From: an uncultured Corynebacterium sp. | Lineage (GTDB): Bacteria; Actinomycetota; Actinomycetes; Mycobacteriales; Mycobacteriaceae | Assembly (NCBI GenBank): GCA_943908385.1 | Contig: CALTTF010000045.1 | Location: 1-14,510 of the forward strand | Length of the DNA: 14,510 nucleotides | Direction: 5' to 3' | In this document: piece after piece, positions 1-6,970 of the stretch | Layout: every line of letters begins with the position of its first letter | Numbering within the stretch: position 1 is the stretch's first letter | Notes under the pieces: model-generated | Told to the model about the DNA's origin: nothing | Database searches by the model: none | What the model saw: the letters and a program-made list of their open reading frames with translations, nothing else | Position numbers and translations under genes: made by a program

Positions 1-470
1 GCAGCCCCACCCGGCGCGGCCGGTGCCGCGGGTGGTTTAGGCGCGGAAGCTCCCGGTGCAGCGGGCGCTGCTGGTGGTTTCGGCGCAGCTGGCGGCTTCG
101 GCGCCGCGTTTCCAGGTGCCGCCGGAGGTTTCGGCGCGCCAGCGGTGGGTGCCGCGGGCGGCTTCGGTGCTGCCGCGGCCGGCGGAGCTGGAACAGCGGA
201 ACCTGGAGCAGCTGGTGCTGCGGGCGGCTTCGGCGCGGCAGGGGACTTAGGAGCGGCGCCACTCGGCGCGGACGGAGCCGCTGGCGGTTTAGGAGCTGCT
301 GGGGCTACCGGCGCCGCGGGAGCGGCGGGTGGCTTCGGCGCAGCGGGAGCCTCTGGAGCAGAAGCGCCTGGCGCCTGGGGCGCTGCGGGAGCCCCGAGCG
401 CTGCGGGCGGCTTGGGGGCTGCCGGAACGTCGTTGGGCGATGCTGCCTTCGGAATATTGTTGCTAGTCAT
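1..470 (-). CDS. Pro/Ala/Lys-rich repetitive protein, N-terminal part (runs off left edge)
   Basis: I do not recognise the gene. The minus strand is open from an ATG at 470 to the window edge. It starts MTSNNIPKAASPNDVPAAP and then becomes low-complexity sequence built on a PKPPAAP unit: I count nine PKPPAA copies and one PKSPAAP variant in about 155 residues, spaced by AAPAAPG-like linkers. There is no signal peptide or membrane segment in the visible part. Such Pro/Ala/Lys tracts are usually disordered extensions in front of a folded or membrane domain, which would lie outside this window. No good Shine-Dalgarno precedes the ATG, but a GATAAT -10 lies 10 nt upstream, so the mRNA may be nearly leaderless. 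The opposite strand is also open (GAAGGFG repeats) because both frames share their wobble position. I prefer the minus strand for its natural N-terminus and promoter. Function unknown. Confidence 0.65.
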   Translation of the reverse strand, partial: MTSNNIPKAASPNDVPAAPKPPAALGAPAAPQAPGASAPEAPAAPKPPAAPAAPVAPAAPKPPAAPSAPSGAAPKSPAAPKPPAAPAAPGSAVPAPPAAAAPKPPAAPTAGAPKPPAAPGNAAPKPPAAPKPPAAPAAPGASAPKPPAAPAAPGGA

Positions 471-480
471 CGCTGCTTAG

Positions 481-486
481 ATTATC
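481..486 (-). promoter_or_regulatory. Candidate -10 box of the Pro/Ala-rich gene
   Basis: The minus strand reads TTGGATAATC, with GATAAT matching TATAAT at five of six positions. It ends 10 nt before the ATG at 470, which predicts a leader of only a few bases. No convincing -35 is visible at 16-18 nt spacing. Confidence 0.35.
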
Positions 487-647
487 CAAGCCGGTCAGTT
501 GGGTGGAATCGAACCTGTTGCGGTGAGGGGTTTAAATTCGCCCGAGTTCCCGCCAGCGAGTCAGCACCCGGACTTGCAGCACTCGTGTGCCAAAAAGTTG
601 GTCTCCGCCTGGTGCCGGCCCTGGAAACAGTTGGGACGCAACAGCGG

Positions 648-752
648 GTGAATTTGTTGACATAAAGCGAGCGGCGATCGCACGAAACTTCGAAATCGCC
701 TTGAACTGCACTTATAAAACATGTCGCACATGGGGCATGTAAACAAATTCAC
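648..752. repeat. Inverted-repeat element, copy 1 (105 bp)
   Basis: The arms GTGAATTTGTTGACAT (648-663) and ATGTAAACAAATTCAC (737-752) are complementary at 15 of 16 positions. The element is homologous to the one at 846-949. The left arms match apart from three substitutions and one indel. From a shared CTTATAA (711-717) to the right end, about 32 of 42 bases match. It could be a MITE-like mobile element or a structured RNA or terminator element. I see no clear target-site duplication and no coding capacity. Confidence 0.7.
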
Positions 753-845
753 TGGCTGGTGGAGACTGGCCACCGCGAACACCTCAGACAGCCCCGGTGC
801 GGCGGGCGCAGCAGGCGGAGCGGGAGCCGCTAGTGCGAGAACCGC

Positions 846-949
846 GGTGGATCTGCTTTACATTTGGCCCCTCTGCCCGGAATAGTGAGAATTCTCTGAC
901 ATGGGCTTATAAGAAATGACGCACTTCGGGAATGCAAAGTAGATCCACC
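846..949. repeat. Inverted-repeat element, copy 2 (104 bp), downstream of dnaE2
   Basis: The arms GGTGGATCTGCTTTACATT (846-864) and the facing sequence at 931-949 are complementary at 17 of 19 positions. One of the two exceptions is a G-U wobble on the plus strand. The element lies 56 bp past the dnaE2 stop, in the same orientation as copy 1 and with the same internal CTTATAA (906-912). A possible 3-bp direct repeat, CGC, flanks it, which is too short to prove insertion. In a dnaE2 transcript the arms would form a long hairpin, so it could protect or terminate the 3' end. Confidence 0.7.
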
Positions 950-1005
950 CGCTTGCAAGGGCCAACCAGACTCGTCCCCGTCTAAGACCTGCCCCCGGGC
1001 ACGCG

Positions 1006-4000
1006 CTACCGGAAATCGCGCGACCCGCGGGTGAGCCACTCCCCCATCTCTAACGGCTCGAGCTTGTCGGCGAGAACGCTGACGGCGCCGGAGGCGTTCT
1101 GGACAATGCCGCGAATGATGAGGGCTTTGGCGGTGCGGGCGAGAATCTTCTGCCGGTTCCACAGACCTTTGGGGATGATGATGTTGGTCAGGCCGGTCTC
1201 GTCCTCCATGCCGAGGAAGGTCACGCCGGCGGCGGTGCGCGGGGCTTGGCGGTGGGTGACCACGCCGGCGACGCGGATACGGGTGCCGTCAGGGACGCGT
1301 TTCAGGTCGGCGGCGGTCACGACATTGGCGCGGCGGAGGGCGCCGCGGAGCTTCTCCATCGGCATGAGCCCCGGGGTGACACCGGTGGCGGCGATGTCGG
1401 CGGCCATGAGTTCGAAGGAGTTCATGCCGGGCAGCGTGGGAGCGTCGATAGCGGAGAGGCCGGGAAGCATGCCGTCGCGTTCGGTGGCGGCGACGCCGGC
1501 CTGCCAGAGGGCCTGGCGGCGGTCGACGCCGAAACAGTCGAGGGCGCCGGCGCGGGCGAGGGCTTCGACGTGCTCGACGGTGAGGTCGGCGCGGCGGGAT
1601 AAATCAGGGATGCCGGTGAAAGCACTAGAAGCCTGAGCAGCCTCAATCCGCTCGGCAGCTTTCGTACCCAGCCCCTTGATCAGGTTCATCCCGACGCGGA
1701 TGGTGTCAGAGTCGACGCAGCGTGCTTCAACGCCGGAAGCATTCACGTCGACGGGCAGGACGGTGATGCCGTGGCGGCGGGCATCCTGGATCAGGGACTG
1801 CGGCGAGTAGAAGCCCATCGGCTGCGCGCGCAGTAGGCCGACGCAGAACTCGGCCGGGTAGTAGCGTTTGAACCAGGCGGAGAAATACACCAGCGAGGCA
1901 AAAGACTGGGAGTGGGATTCGGGGAATCCGTAGGCGGCGAACGCCACGATCTTCTGCCACAACCGGTCGGCTGTGGCGTCGTCGATACGGTTCGTGGACC
2001 AGCAGCCATCAAAAAATCGTTGACGAAGAGCGGCCATTTTCGCGGGTGAGCGCTTGGAGCCCATGGCACGGCGCAAGGAGTCGGCCTCAGCGCCGGTGAA
2101 ACCGGCGGCGTCGACGGCGATCTGCATGAGCTGCTCCTGAAACAGGGGGATGCCGAGGGTCTTGCCGAGGGAGCGCTCCAGCACGGGGTGCTCGTAGTCG
2201 ACCGCCTCGAGCCCGTCACGTCGACGCAGGTAGGGGTGCACGGACCCGCCCTGAATGGGGCCGGGCCTGATCAGGGCGACCTCGACGACGAGGTCGAAGA
2301 ACCGGCGCGGCTTCAGACGCGGCAAAGTGTTTAGCTGCGCGCGGGACTCGACCTGGAAGACGCCGACGGCATCGGCGCGGCAGAGCATCTCGTACACGCT
2401 CGGATCGGCGAGATCGAGCTCCCACAGGTGCACCTCGCGGCCGGTGGTCTCGCGCACGAGGTCGATCATGTGGTGCAGCGCTTCGAGCATGCCGAGGCCG
2501 AGCAGGTCGAATTTGACCAAGCCAGCGGCGGCGCAGTCGTCTTTGTCCCACTGCACCACGGACCGGCCCTCCATGCGCGCCCATTCGGTGGGCACGACGT
2601 CGGCGATGGGCCGGTCGCAGATCACCATGCCGCCGGAGTGAATCCCCAGGTGGCGGGGCTGGCCTTTGAGCTGCGCGGCCAAAGACTCGACGCGCGATGG
2701 GGGCGAGGAGATGCCTTTGGACCACGCGTCGGCGGCACCTTGCGGGTAGCCGAGCGCGCGGGCGGCGTCGCGGACGGCACCCTTGGTGCGGTACGTGATC
2801 ACGTTCGCCACCTGCGCGGCATTCTCGCGGCCGTACGTCGCGTAGGTGTACTGGATGACTTCTTCGCGGCGGCCGGATTCAATATCGATGTCGATGTCGG
2901 GTGGCCCGTCGCGGTCCGGCGACAGAAAACGCTCGAAGAGGAGGCCAGCGGAAATCGGGTCGACATTCGTGATCCCGAGCGCAAAGCACACCGCAGAATT
3001 CGCGGCGGATCCGCGGCCCTGGCACAAGATATTGGACTCGCGGCAAAACGTGACGAGGTCGTCGACGATCAGGAAATAGCCGGGAAAGCCGAGTTGCTCG
3101 ATGACGCGGAGCTCGTGGTCGATCTGCGCGCGGGCGCGCTCGCGCACGTCATCGGGACGGGAGGCGTAGCGCTCGCGGCCGCGCTCCTCCACGAGTTTCC
3201 GCAGCCAGCTCATCTCGTCGTGGCCGTCGGGCGTGGGAAAACGCGGCAATTGCGGCACGACGAGGTCGAGGGTGAACGCGCATTGTTCCGCCAGTTCAAC
3301 GGTGAATTCGAGGGCGTCGGCACAGTCGGGGGCCATCGCCAAGAGTTGCTCGCCGGAGCGCAGCCAGTTCGCGCCCATCGGGTGCACGTCGCGGTACGAA
3401 GACGCAATCGCTTGACGACGCCCCAATGCCCTCTTCGCCCCCGCCAACCTCGCCCGCTCCCGCGTGGCCGCACCGGGAGCAGCAGTGATGATGGCCGGGA
3501 TCTCGGGGTGGGCGCGCAGCGACACGTGGCGGTCAGCGTCCTCCGGGAGCATGGAAATCTCGAATTCCCTGACCGCTCGGTCTATTCCAAAGCATTCGAT
3601 CAGATCGTCGATACGGTCAGCCCAGCGCCACCCGGCCAGGGCGATGCAGGTGCCGTCCAATTCCGCGGCGATATCTGGCAGCGGCGGGTAATACAGCACG
3701 CCCTTCTCCCCTCCTGCCATGTGCGCGCGGGCGATGAGCCGGGACAGGCGGCGGTACCCCTCAGGGCCGCGGGCGATAAGGGGTAGAGGTGGGGCGTCGA
3801 TAAGCGAAAGCTCTGCGCCGAAGACTGTGGGCATGTCAGCTTCGGCGGCTGCTTCGGCGAATTTGACTGCGCCGTAAAAACCGTCCCTGTCCAGCACTCC
3901 GAGCGCGGAAAGGCCGAGTTCGCGGGCGCGGGCGACGAGTTCTTCCGGCTCACTGGCGCCGCCGGAATCCGACAGGAAACTGTACGTGGACACGGCGTGG

Positions 4001-4155
4001 AGCTCGGCGAACGGCACGGTCGGCCGGCCCAGCGGAATACGCTCGCGGGCCGGTTCGCGGGTGTGGTCGACGGGGACGGGCACGGGTCCGGGGCGGCCGG
4101 AGAGCACGCGCTCCAGCCGCGACCAGGACAGGCCTTCGCCACCACGGAAATCCAC
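1006..4155 (-). CDS. dnaE2: Error-prone DNA polymerase DnaE2
   Basis: This is a C-family polymerase alpha-subunit paralogue for SOS-induced mutagenic translesion synthesis. It works with ImuA' and ImuB, which are encoded at 8823-11144. It is 1049 residues from the GTG at 4155, usual for DnaE2. An N-terminal PHP domain comes first, and the polymerase core carries the catalytic PDIDIDIE near residue 420 and GRGSAANSAVCFALG upstream of it. The DnaE2-typical stretch FPESHSQSFASLVYFSAW follows, then helix-hairpin-helix and OB-fold regions, with RIRVAGVVTHRQAP near the C-terminus. The PHP metal motifs are degenerate: HAVS instead of HAHS (about residue 53) and LDRDG instead of TDHDG (about 90). The frame also extends to a TTG at 4191, but that segment overlaps the LexA-like box and the -10. 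GTG 4155 lies 6 nt after TATTCT, which fits leaderless translation. No SD is seen. Confidence 0.96.
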   Translation of the reverse strand: MDFRGGEGLSWSRLERVLSGRPGPVPVPVDHTREPARERIPLGRPTVPFAELHAVSTYSFLSDSGGASEPEELVARARELGLSALGVLDRDGFYGAVKFAEAAAEADMPTVFGAELSLIDAPPLPLIARGPEGYRRLSRLIARAHMAGGEKGVLYYPPLPDIAAELDGTCIALAGWRWADRIDDLIECFGIDRAVREFEISMLPEDADRHVSLRAHPEIPAIITAAPGAATRERARLAGAKRALGRRQAIASSYRDVHPMGANWLRSGEQLLAMAPDCADALEFTVELAEQCAFTLDLVVPQLPRFPTPDGHDEMSWLRKLVEERGRERYASRPDDVRERARAQIDHELRVIEQLGFPGYFLIVDDLVTFCRESNILCQGRGSAANSAVCFALGITNVDPISAGLLFERFLSPDRDGPPDIDIDIESGRREEVIQYTYATYGRENAAQVANVITYRTKGAVRDAARALGYPQGAADAWSKGISSPPSRVESLAAQLKGQPRHLGIHSGGMVICDRPIADVVPTEWARMEGRSVVQWDKDDCAAAGLVKFDLLGLGMLEALHHMIDLVRETTGREVHLWELDLADPSVYEMLCRADAVGVFQVESRAQLNTLPRLKPRRFFDLVVEVALIRPGPIQGGSVHPYLRRRDGLEAVDYEHPVLERSLGKTLGIPLFQEQLMQIAVDAAGFTGAEADSLRRAMGSKRSPAKMAALRQRFFDGCWSTNRIDDATADRLWQKIVAFAAYGFPESHSQSFASLVYFSAWFKRYYPAEFCVGLLRAQPMGFYSPQSLIQDARRHGITVLPVDVNASGVEARCVDSDTIRVGMNLIKGLGTKAAERIEAAQASSAFTGIPDLSRRADLTVEHVEALARAGALDCFGVDRRQALWQAGVAATERDGMLPGLSAIDAPTLPGMNSFELMAADIAATGVTPGLMPMEKLRGALRRANVVTAADLKRVPDGTRIRVAGVVTHRQAPRTAAGVTFLGMEDETGLTNIIIPKGLWNRQKILARTAKALIIRGIVQNASGAVSVLADKLEPLEMGEWLTRGSRDFR

Positions 4156-4161
4156 GCCACA

Positions 4162-4191
4162 AGAATAGCGACGTTCGAAATTGTGTTCCAA
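4162..4191 (-). promoter_or_regulatory. Candidate dnaE2 promoter
   Basis: On the minus strand, a -35 TTGGAA (4186-4191) and a -10 TATTCT (4162-4167) are separated by 18 bp. The -10 ends 6 nt before the GTG at 4155, so transcription should begin at or next to the start codon. The LexA-like box fills most of the spacer. Confidence 0.55.
4175..4190. promoter_or_regulatory. LexA-like SOS box of dnaE2
   Basis: TCGAAATTGTGTTCCA matches 12 of 14 defined positions of the corynebacterial SOS consensus as I recall it, TCGAAMANNTGTTCGA. It overlaps the -35 and the spacer of the dnaE2 promoter, so bound LexA would exclude RNA polymerase. Control of dnaE2 by LexA is established in mycobacteria and corynebacteria. 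Confidence 0.7.
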
Positions 4192-4219
4192 TCGCCATTT
4201 TATTGGGGTGAACCCAAAC

Positions 4220-4249
4220 TAGACTAAGCGGTACACACGGTGTTACATT
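4220..4249 (+). promoter_or_regulatory. Candidate metQNI promoter with McbR-like operator
   Basis: TAGAC-N6-GTACA (4220-4235) matches 8 of 10 positions of the McbR operator TAGAC-N6-GTCTA. It overlaps a possible -35, TAGACT (4220-4225), placed 18 bp before a -10 TACATT (4244-4249). The predicted leader is about 40 nt, too short for a SAM riboswitch. McbR represses sulfur amino acid genes in Corynebacterium when methionine-derived metabolites are plentiful, which suits a methionine importer. Confidence 0.5.
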
Positions 4250-4296
4250 CTTTTCACGTTCATTTCCCGACGAACAAAGAAAGAGCAGGAAGCGAC

Positions 4297-5181
4297 ATGC
4301 GCCTCAACCGTGTTATCGCAACCGCAGCAGCCTCCATCCTGGCGGCTACCGGACTGGTTGCGTGCTCCGATTCCGCCGACAACGCCGCAGGCGAGGGTGA
4401 CGACAAGGCCATCCGCATCGGCACCACCGACTCCGACCAGAAGGCATGGTCTGTTTTCGTGGACAAGGCGAAGGAAGAGGGCATCGACCTCGAGCTCGTC
4501 CCCTTCACCGAGTACACCCCGGTGAACCCGGCGCTGGCCGAGGGCCAGATCGACGTGAACAAGTTCCAGCACATCCTCTACCTCGCCCAGTACGAGGCGT
4601 CCTCCGGCGAGGACCTGCGCATCGTCGGCTCCGCCGAGATCAACACCCTCGGCCTGTTCTGGAAGGACCACGACTCCCTCGACGGCATCGAGGGCCAGAA
4701 GATCGCCATCCCGAACGACCCGTCCAACCAGGGCCGCGCCATCAACGTGCTCGTCCAGGCTGACCTGTTGAAGGTCAAGGAAGGCGCCGACAAGCTGAAC
4801 CCGACCCCGGCCGACATCGACAAGGAGGCCTCCAAGGTCGAGGTCACCCCGGTCGACGCGTCCCAGACCCCGACCGCCTACAACCAGGGCGACCCGGCGA
4901 TCATCAACAACAACTGGCTCTCCCGCGCCGGCATCGACGCGTCCACCGCAGTCGCTTCCGACGACCCGAACTCCGAACTGGCTGAGCCGTACATCAACAT
5001 CTTCGCCGTCCGCGCCGAGGACATCGACAACCCGACCTACGAGAAGCTCGTCGAGATCTGGCAGACCCCGGAGGTCACCGATGCTCTGAACGAAGACTCC
5101 AACGGCACCGCCGTTCAGGTCCAGAAGTCCAAGGACGAGCTGAACGAGATCCTCGACCGCCTCGTGGAGGAGTCCAAGTAA
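4297..5181 (+). CDS. metQ: D-/L-methionine ABC transporter substrate-binding lipoprotein MetQ
   Basis: This NlpA-family lipoprotein captures methionine outside the membrane and delivers it to MetI and MetN. It is 294 residues. A basic n-region and hydrophobic core (RLNRVIATAAASILAATG) lead to the lipobox LVAC, with the acylated cysteine at residue 23. The mature protein starts the binding fold at IRIGTTDSDQKAW, and PFTEYTPVNPALAEGQIDVN, NDPSNQGRA and AIINNNWL are typical NlpA-family segments. The frame is open further upstream to 4240, but the ATG at 4297 gives a proper signal peptide and has an AGGA-type ribosome site about 6 nt before it. It is the first gene of metQNI, and its stop overlaps the metN start (TAATG). 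Divergent from dnaE2. Confidence 0.95.
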   Translation: MRLNRVIATAAASILAATGLVACSDSADNAAGEGDDKAIRIGTTDSDQKAWSVFVDKAKEEGIDLELVPFTEYTPVNPALAEGQIDVNKFQHILYLAQYEASSGEDLRIVGSAEINTLGLFWKDHDSLDGIEGQKIAIPNDPSNQGRAINVLVQADLLKVKEGADKLNPTPADIDKEASKVEVTPVDASQTPTAYNQGDPAIINNNWLSRAGIDASTAVASDDPNSELAEPYINIFAVRAEDIDNPTYEKLVEIWQTPEVTDALNEDSNGTAVQVQKSKDELNEILDRLVEESK

Positions 5182-6275
5182 TGGCCGCTAAAGCCGGCAC
5201 CCGGATCGAATTCCGGGACGTGAACAAAGTGTTCCGGTCCGGGAGGAAGGGCCCCGATGTCGTCGCGTTGGACGACGTCAATCTCACCGTTGAACCGGGC
5301 GAGATCCTGGGCGTGATCGGTTACTCGGGTGCCGGCAAGTCCACGCTCGTGCGCATGATCAACGGGCTGGACACCCCCACCTCGGGCCAGATCCTGCTGG
5401 ACGGCACCGACATCGTCGGCATGCCGGCGAAGCGGATGCGCGAGGTGCGCCGCAATATCGGCATGATCTTCCAGCAGTTCAACCTGTTCTCGTCGCTGAA
5501 TGCGGCGGGCAATATTGAGTACCCGCTGAAGATGACCGAGATGAGCGCCGCCGACCGCAAGGCCCGCGTCGCCGAATTGCTCGACTTCGTCGGTCTTTCC
5601 GAGCGCGGCACGAACTACCCGGAGCAGCTCTCGGGCGGCCAGAAGCAGCGCGTCGGCATCGCCCGCGCGCTCGCCACGAGCCCCTCGCTGTTGCTTGCCG
5701 ACGAAGCCACCTCCGCCCTCGACCCCGAGACCACCCAGGAAGTCTTGGCTCTGCTCAAGGAGGTCAACGAGCGCACCGGCATCACCATCGTGGTGATCAC
5801 CCACGAGATGGATGTCATCCGCGCCATCGCCGACAAGGTGGCAGTGATGGAGGACGGTCGCATCGTCGAGCACGGCACCGTGTACGACGTGTTCTCCGAC
5901 CCGCAGACGCAGGTGGCGCAACGCTTCGTGTCCACCAGCCTGCGCAACACCCCGTCCGTCGCTGAGGAGCACGAGCTCATGGGCAAGGAAGGCCGGCTGT
6001 TCACCGTCGACCTGACCGCCGAGTCCGGTTTCTTCTCCGCAGCCGCGAAACTGCAGGAGCGCGGCGTGAGCCTCGATGTGGTCCACGGCGCAGTGACCAC
6101 GCTGCAGGACCACTCCTTCGGCAAGATGACCGTCCGCCTGACCGGCAACCAGGAAGCCATCGAGGAGTTCTACTCCACCCTGAGCCAGACCACCACGATC
6201 AACGAGATCACCTCCGGCAGCGCGACTACCGGATCCACAGCTCTAGGCGCAGCAACGAACGGGGAGGTTAACTAA
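5181..6275 (+). CDS. metN: Methionine ABC transporter ATP-binding protein MetN
   Basis: This is the cytoplasmic ATPase of the methionine importer and is 364 residues. Walker A is GYSGAGKST (47-55), the Q-loop FQQFNLF (97-103), the ABC signature LSGGQ (150-154), Walker B LLLADE (170-175), and the switch histidine H208 lies in ITHEM. The C-terminal part, from about residue 265, matches the NIL regulatory domain (FTVDLTAESGFFSAAAKLQE, SFGKMTVRLTG). In MetN homologues that domain binds methionine and inhibits transport. The ATG overlaps the metQ stop, and GGAGGAG upstream supplies a ribosome site, so translation is probably coupled. All catalytic motifs are intact. Confidence 0.96.
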   Translation: MAAKAGTRIEFRDVNKVFRSGRKGPDVVALDDVNLTVEPGEILGVIGYSGAGKSTLVRMINGLDTPTSGQILLDGTDIVGMPAKRMREVRRNIGMIFQQFNLFSSLNAAGNIEYPLKMTEMSAADRKARVAELLDFVGLSERGTNYPEQLSGGQKQRVGIARALATSPSLLLADEATSALDPETTQEVLALLKEVNERTGITIVVITHEMDVIRAIADKVAVMEDGRIVEHGTVYDVFSDPQTQVAQRFVSTSLRNTPSVAEEHELMGKEGRLFTVDLTAESGFFSAAAKLQERGVSLDVVHGAVTTLQDHSFGKMTVRLTGNQEAIEEFYSTLSQTTTINEITSGSATTGSTALGAATNGEVN

Positions 6276-6970
6276 TGAACGCGACGAATGAACTGCTTCT
6301 CGCCACCGGCAAGGTCGACTGGGACCGCCTCGGCCCCACCTACCTCGACGCCATCACCGACACACTGTTCATGGTGATCATCACCATGATCGTGGGCGGT
6401 TTCTTCGGCCTCATCATCGGCTTGTTCCTGTACACCACCCGCCAGGGCGGCGTGCTGCAGAACAAGGTCGTCTACTGGATACTCAACATTCTGGTGAACT
6501 TCTTCAGGCCGATCCCGTTCATCATCATGATCGCCATGCTCTACGCCGTCACCCTGGCGGTGGTGGACACCACGATCGGGCGCGAGGCCGCCACCTTCGT
6601 GATGTGCGTGACCGCCACCTTCACCGTGGCCCGCATCGTGGAGCAGAACTTGGTGGCCATCGACCCAGGTGTCATCGAAGCAGCCCGTGCAATGGGCGCC
6701 GGCCCGTGGCGCATCATCCGCACCGTGATCATCCCGGAGGCGCTCGGCCCGCTGATCCTGGGCTTCACCTTCATCTTCATCGCCGTGATCGACATGTCCG
6801 CCATGGCGGGCTACATCGGCGGCGGCGGTCTGGGTGACTTCGCCATCGTCTACGGCTACCGCGCCTACCAGCCGCAGGTCACCTGGGTGGCTGTTATCAC
6901 CATCGTGGTCATCGTTCAACTGGCACAGCTTCTGGGCAACTACCTGTCGCGCAAGGTGATGCGCCGCTAG
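6275..6970 (+). CDS. metI: Methionine ABC transporter permease MetI
   Basis: This is the membrane channel of the methionine importer and is 231 residues, the usual length. It has about five membrane helices, beginning around residues 29-53 and 66-95. The EAA coupling loop that contacts MetN is visible as EAARAMGAGPWRIIRTVIIP (about 135-154). The start ATG overlaps the metN stop in TAATG, with a strong GGGGAGG ribosome site at 6261-6267. Its last bases overlap the end of the convergent gene at 6967-7884, and I see no terminator hairpin between them. Confidence 0.96.
   Translation: MNATNELLLATGKVDWDRLGPTYLDAITDTLFMVIITMIVGGFFGLIIGLFLYTTRQGGVLQNKVVYWILNILVNFFRPIPFIIMIAMLYAVTLAVVDTTIGREAATFVMCVTATFTVARIVEQNLVAIDPGVIEAARAMGAGPWRIIRTVIIPEALGPLILGFTFIFIAVIDMSAMAGYIGGGGLGDFAIVYGYRAYQPQVTWVAVITIVVIVQLAQLLGNYLSRKVMRR

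Larger units (their letters stand above)
471..1005. other. Gene-poor interval between dnaE2 and the Pro/Ala-rich gene
   Basis: This 535-bp stretch contains no ORF I accept. It holds two related inverted-repeat elements (648-752 and 846-949). Around them, base composition falls well below that of the neighbouring genes, notably at about 650-760. Between the elements, a minus-strand frame that is open from 857 to 561 encodes a short LAAPAPPAAPAAPG stretch at 792-833. This resembles the repeats of the protein at 1-470 but has no ATG start, and the rest of the frame is not protein-like. A short palindrome, GAGAATTCTC, lies inside the second element. I see no poly-T intrinsic terminator after dnaE2, so the element at 846-949 may fill that role. 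Confidence 0.6.

Noticed and set aside
145..480. Plus-strand GAAGGFG-repeat ORF resembling a glycine-rich PGRS-type protein
   Set aside because: It is the mirror of the minus-strand PKPPAAP repeats with a shared wobble position. It has no SD or promoter and ends just past the minus-strand start.
505..515. Minus-strand GGTTCGATTCC, like a tRNA T-loop
   Set aside because: The flanking bases do not form a T-stem, and no acceptor or anticodon arm can be built.
561..782. Minus-strand 73-codon ORF with several cysteines (TCPMCDMFYKC)
   Set aside because: It spans an inverted-repeat element, starts at GTG without an SD, and the cysteine spacing fits no zinc or Fe-S motif I know.
2428..3786. Plus-strand 452-codon ORF inside dnaE2
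   Set aside because: The dnaE2 product is clear by motifs; the antisense frame is a high-GC shadow with no recognisable domain.
4250..4296. SAM riboswitch in the metQ leader
   Set aside because: The predicted leader is about 40 nt and lacks the conserved core, and a McbR-type operator explains control better.
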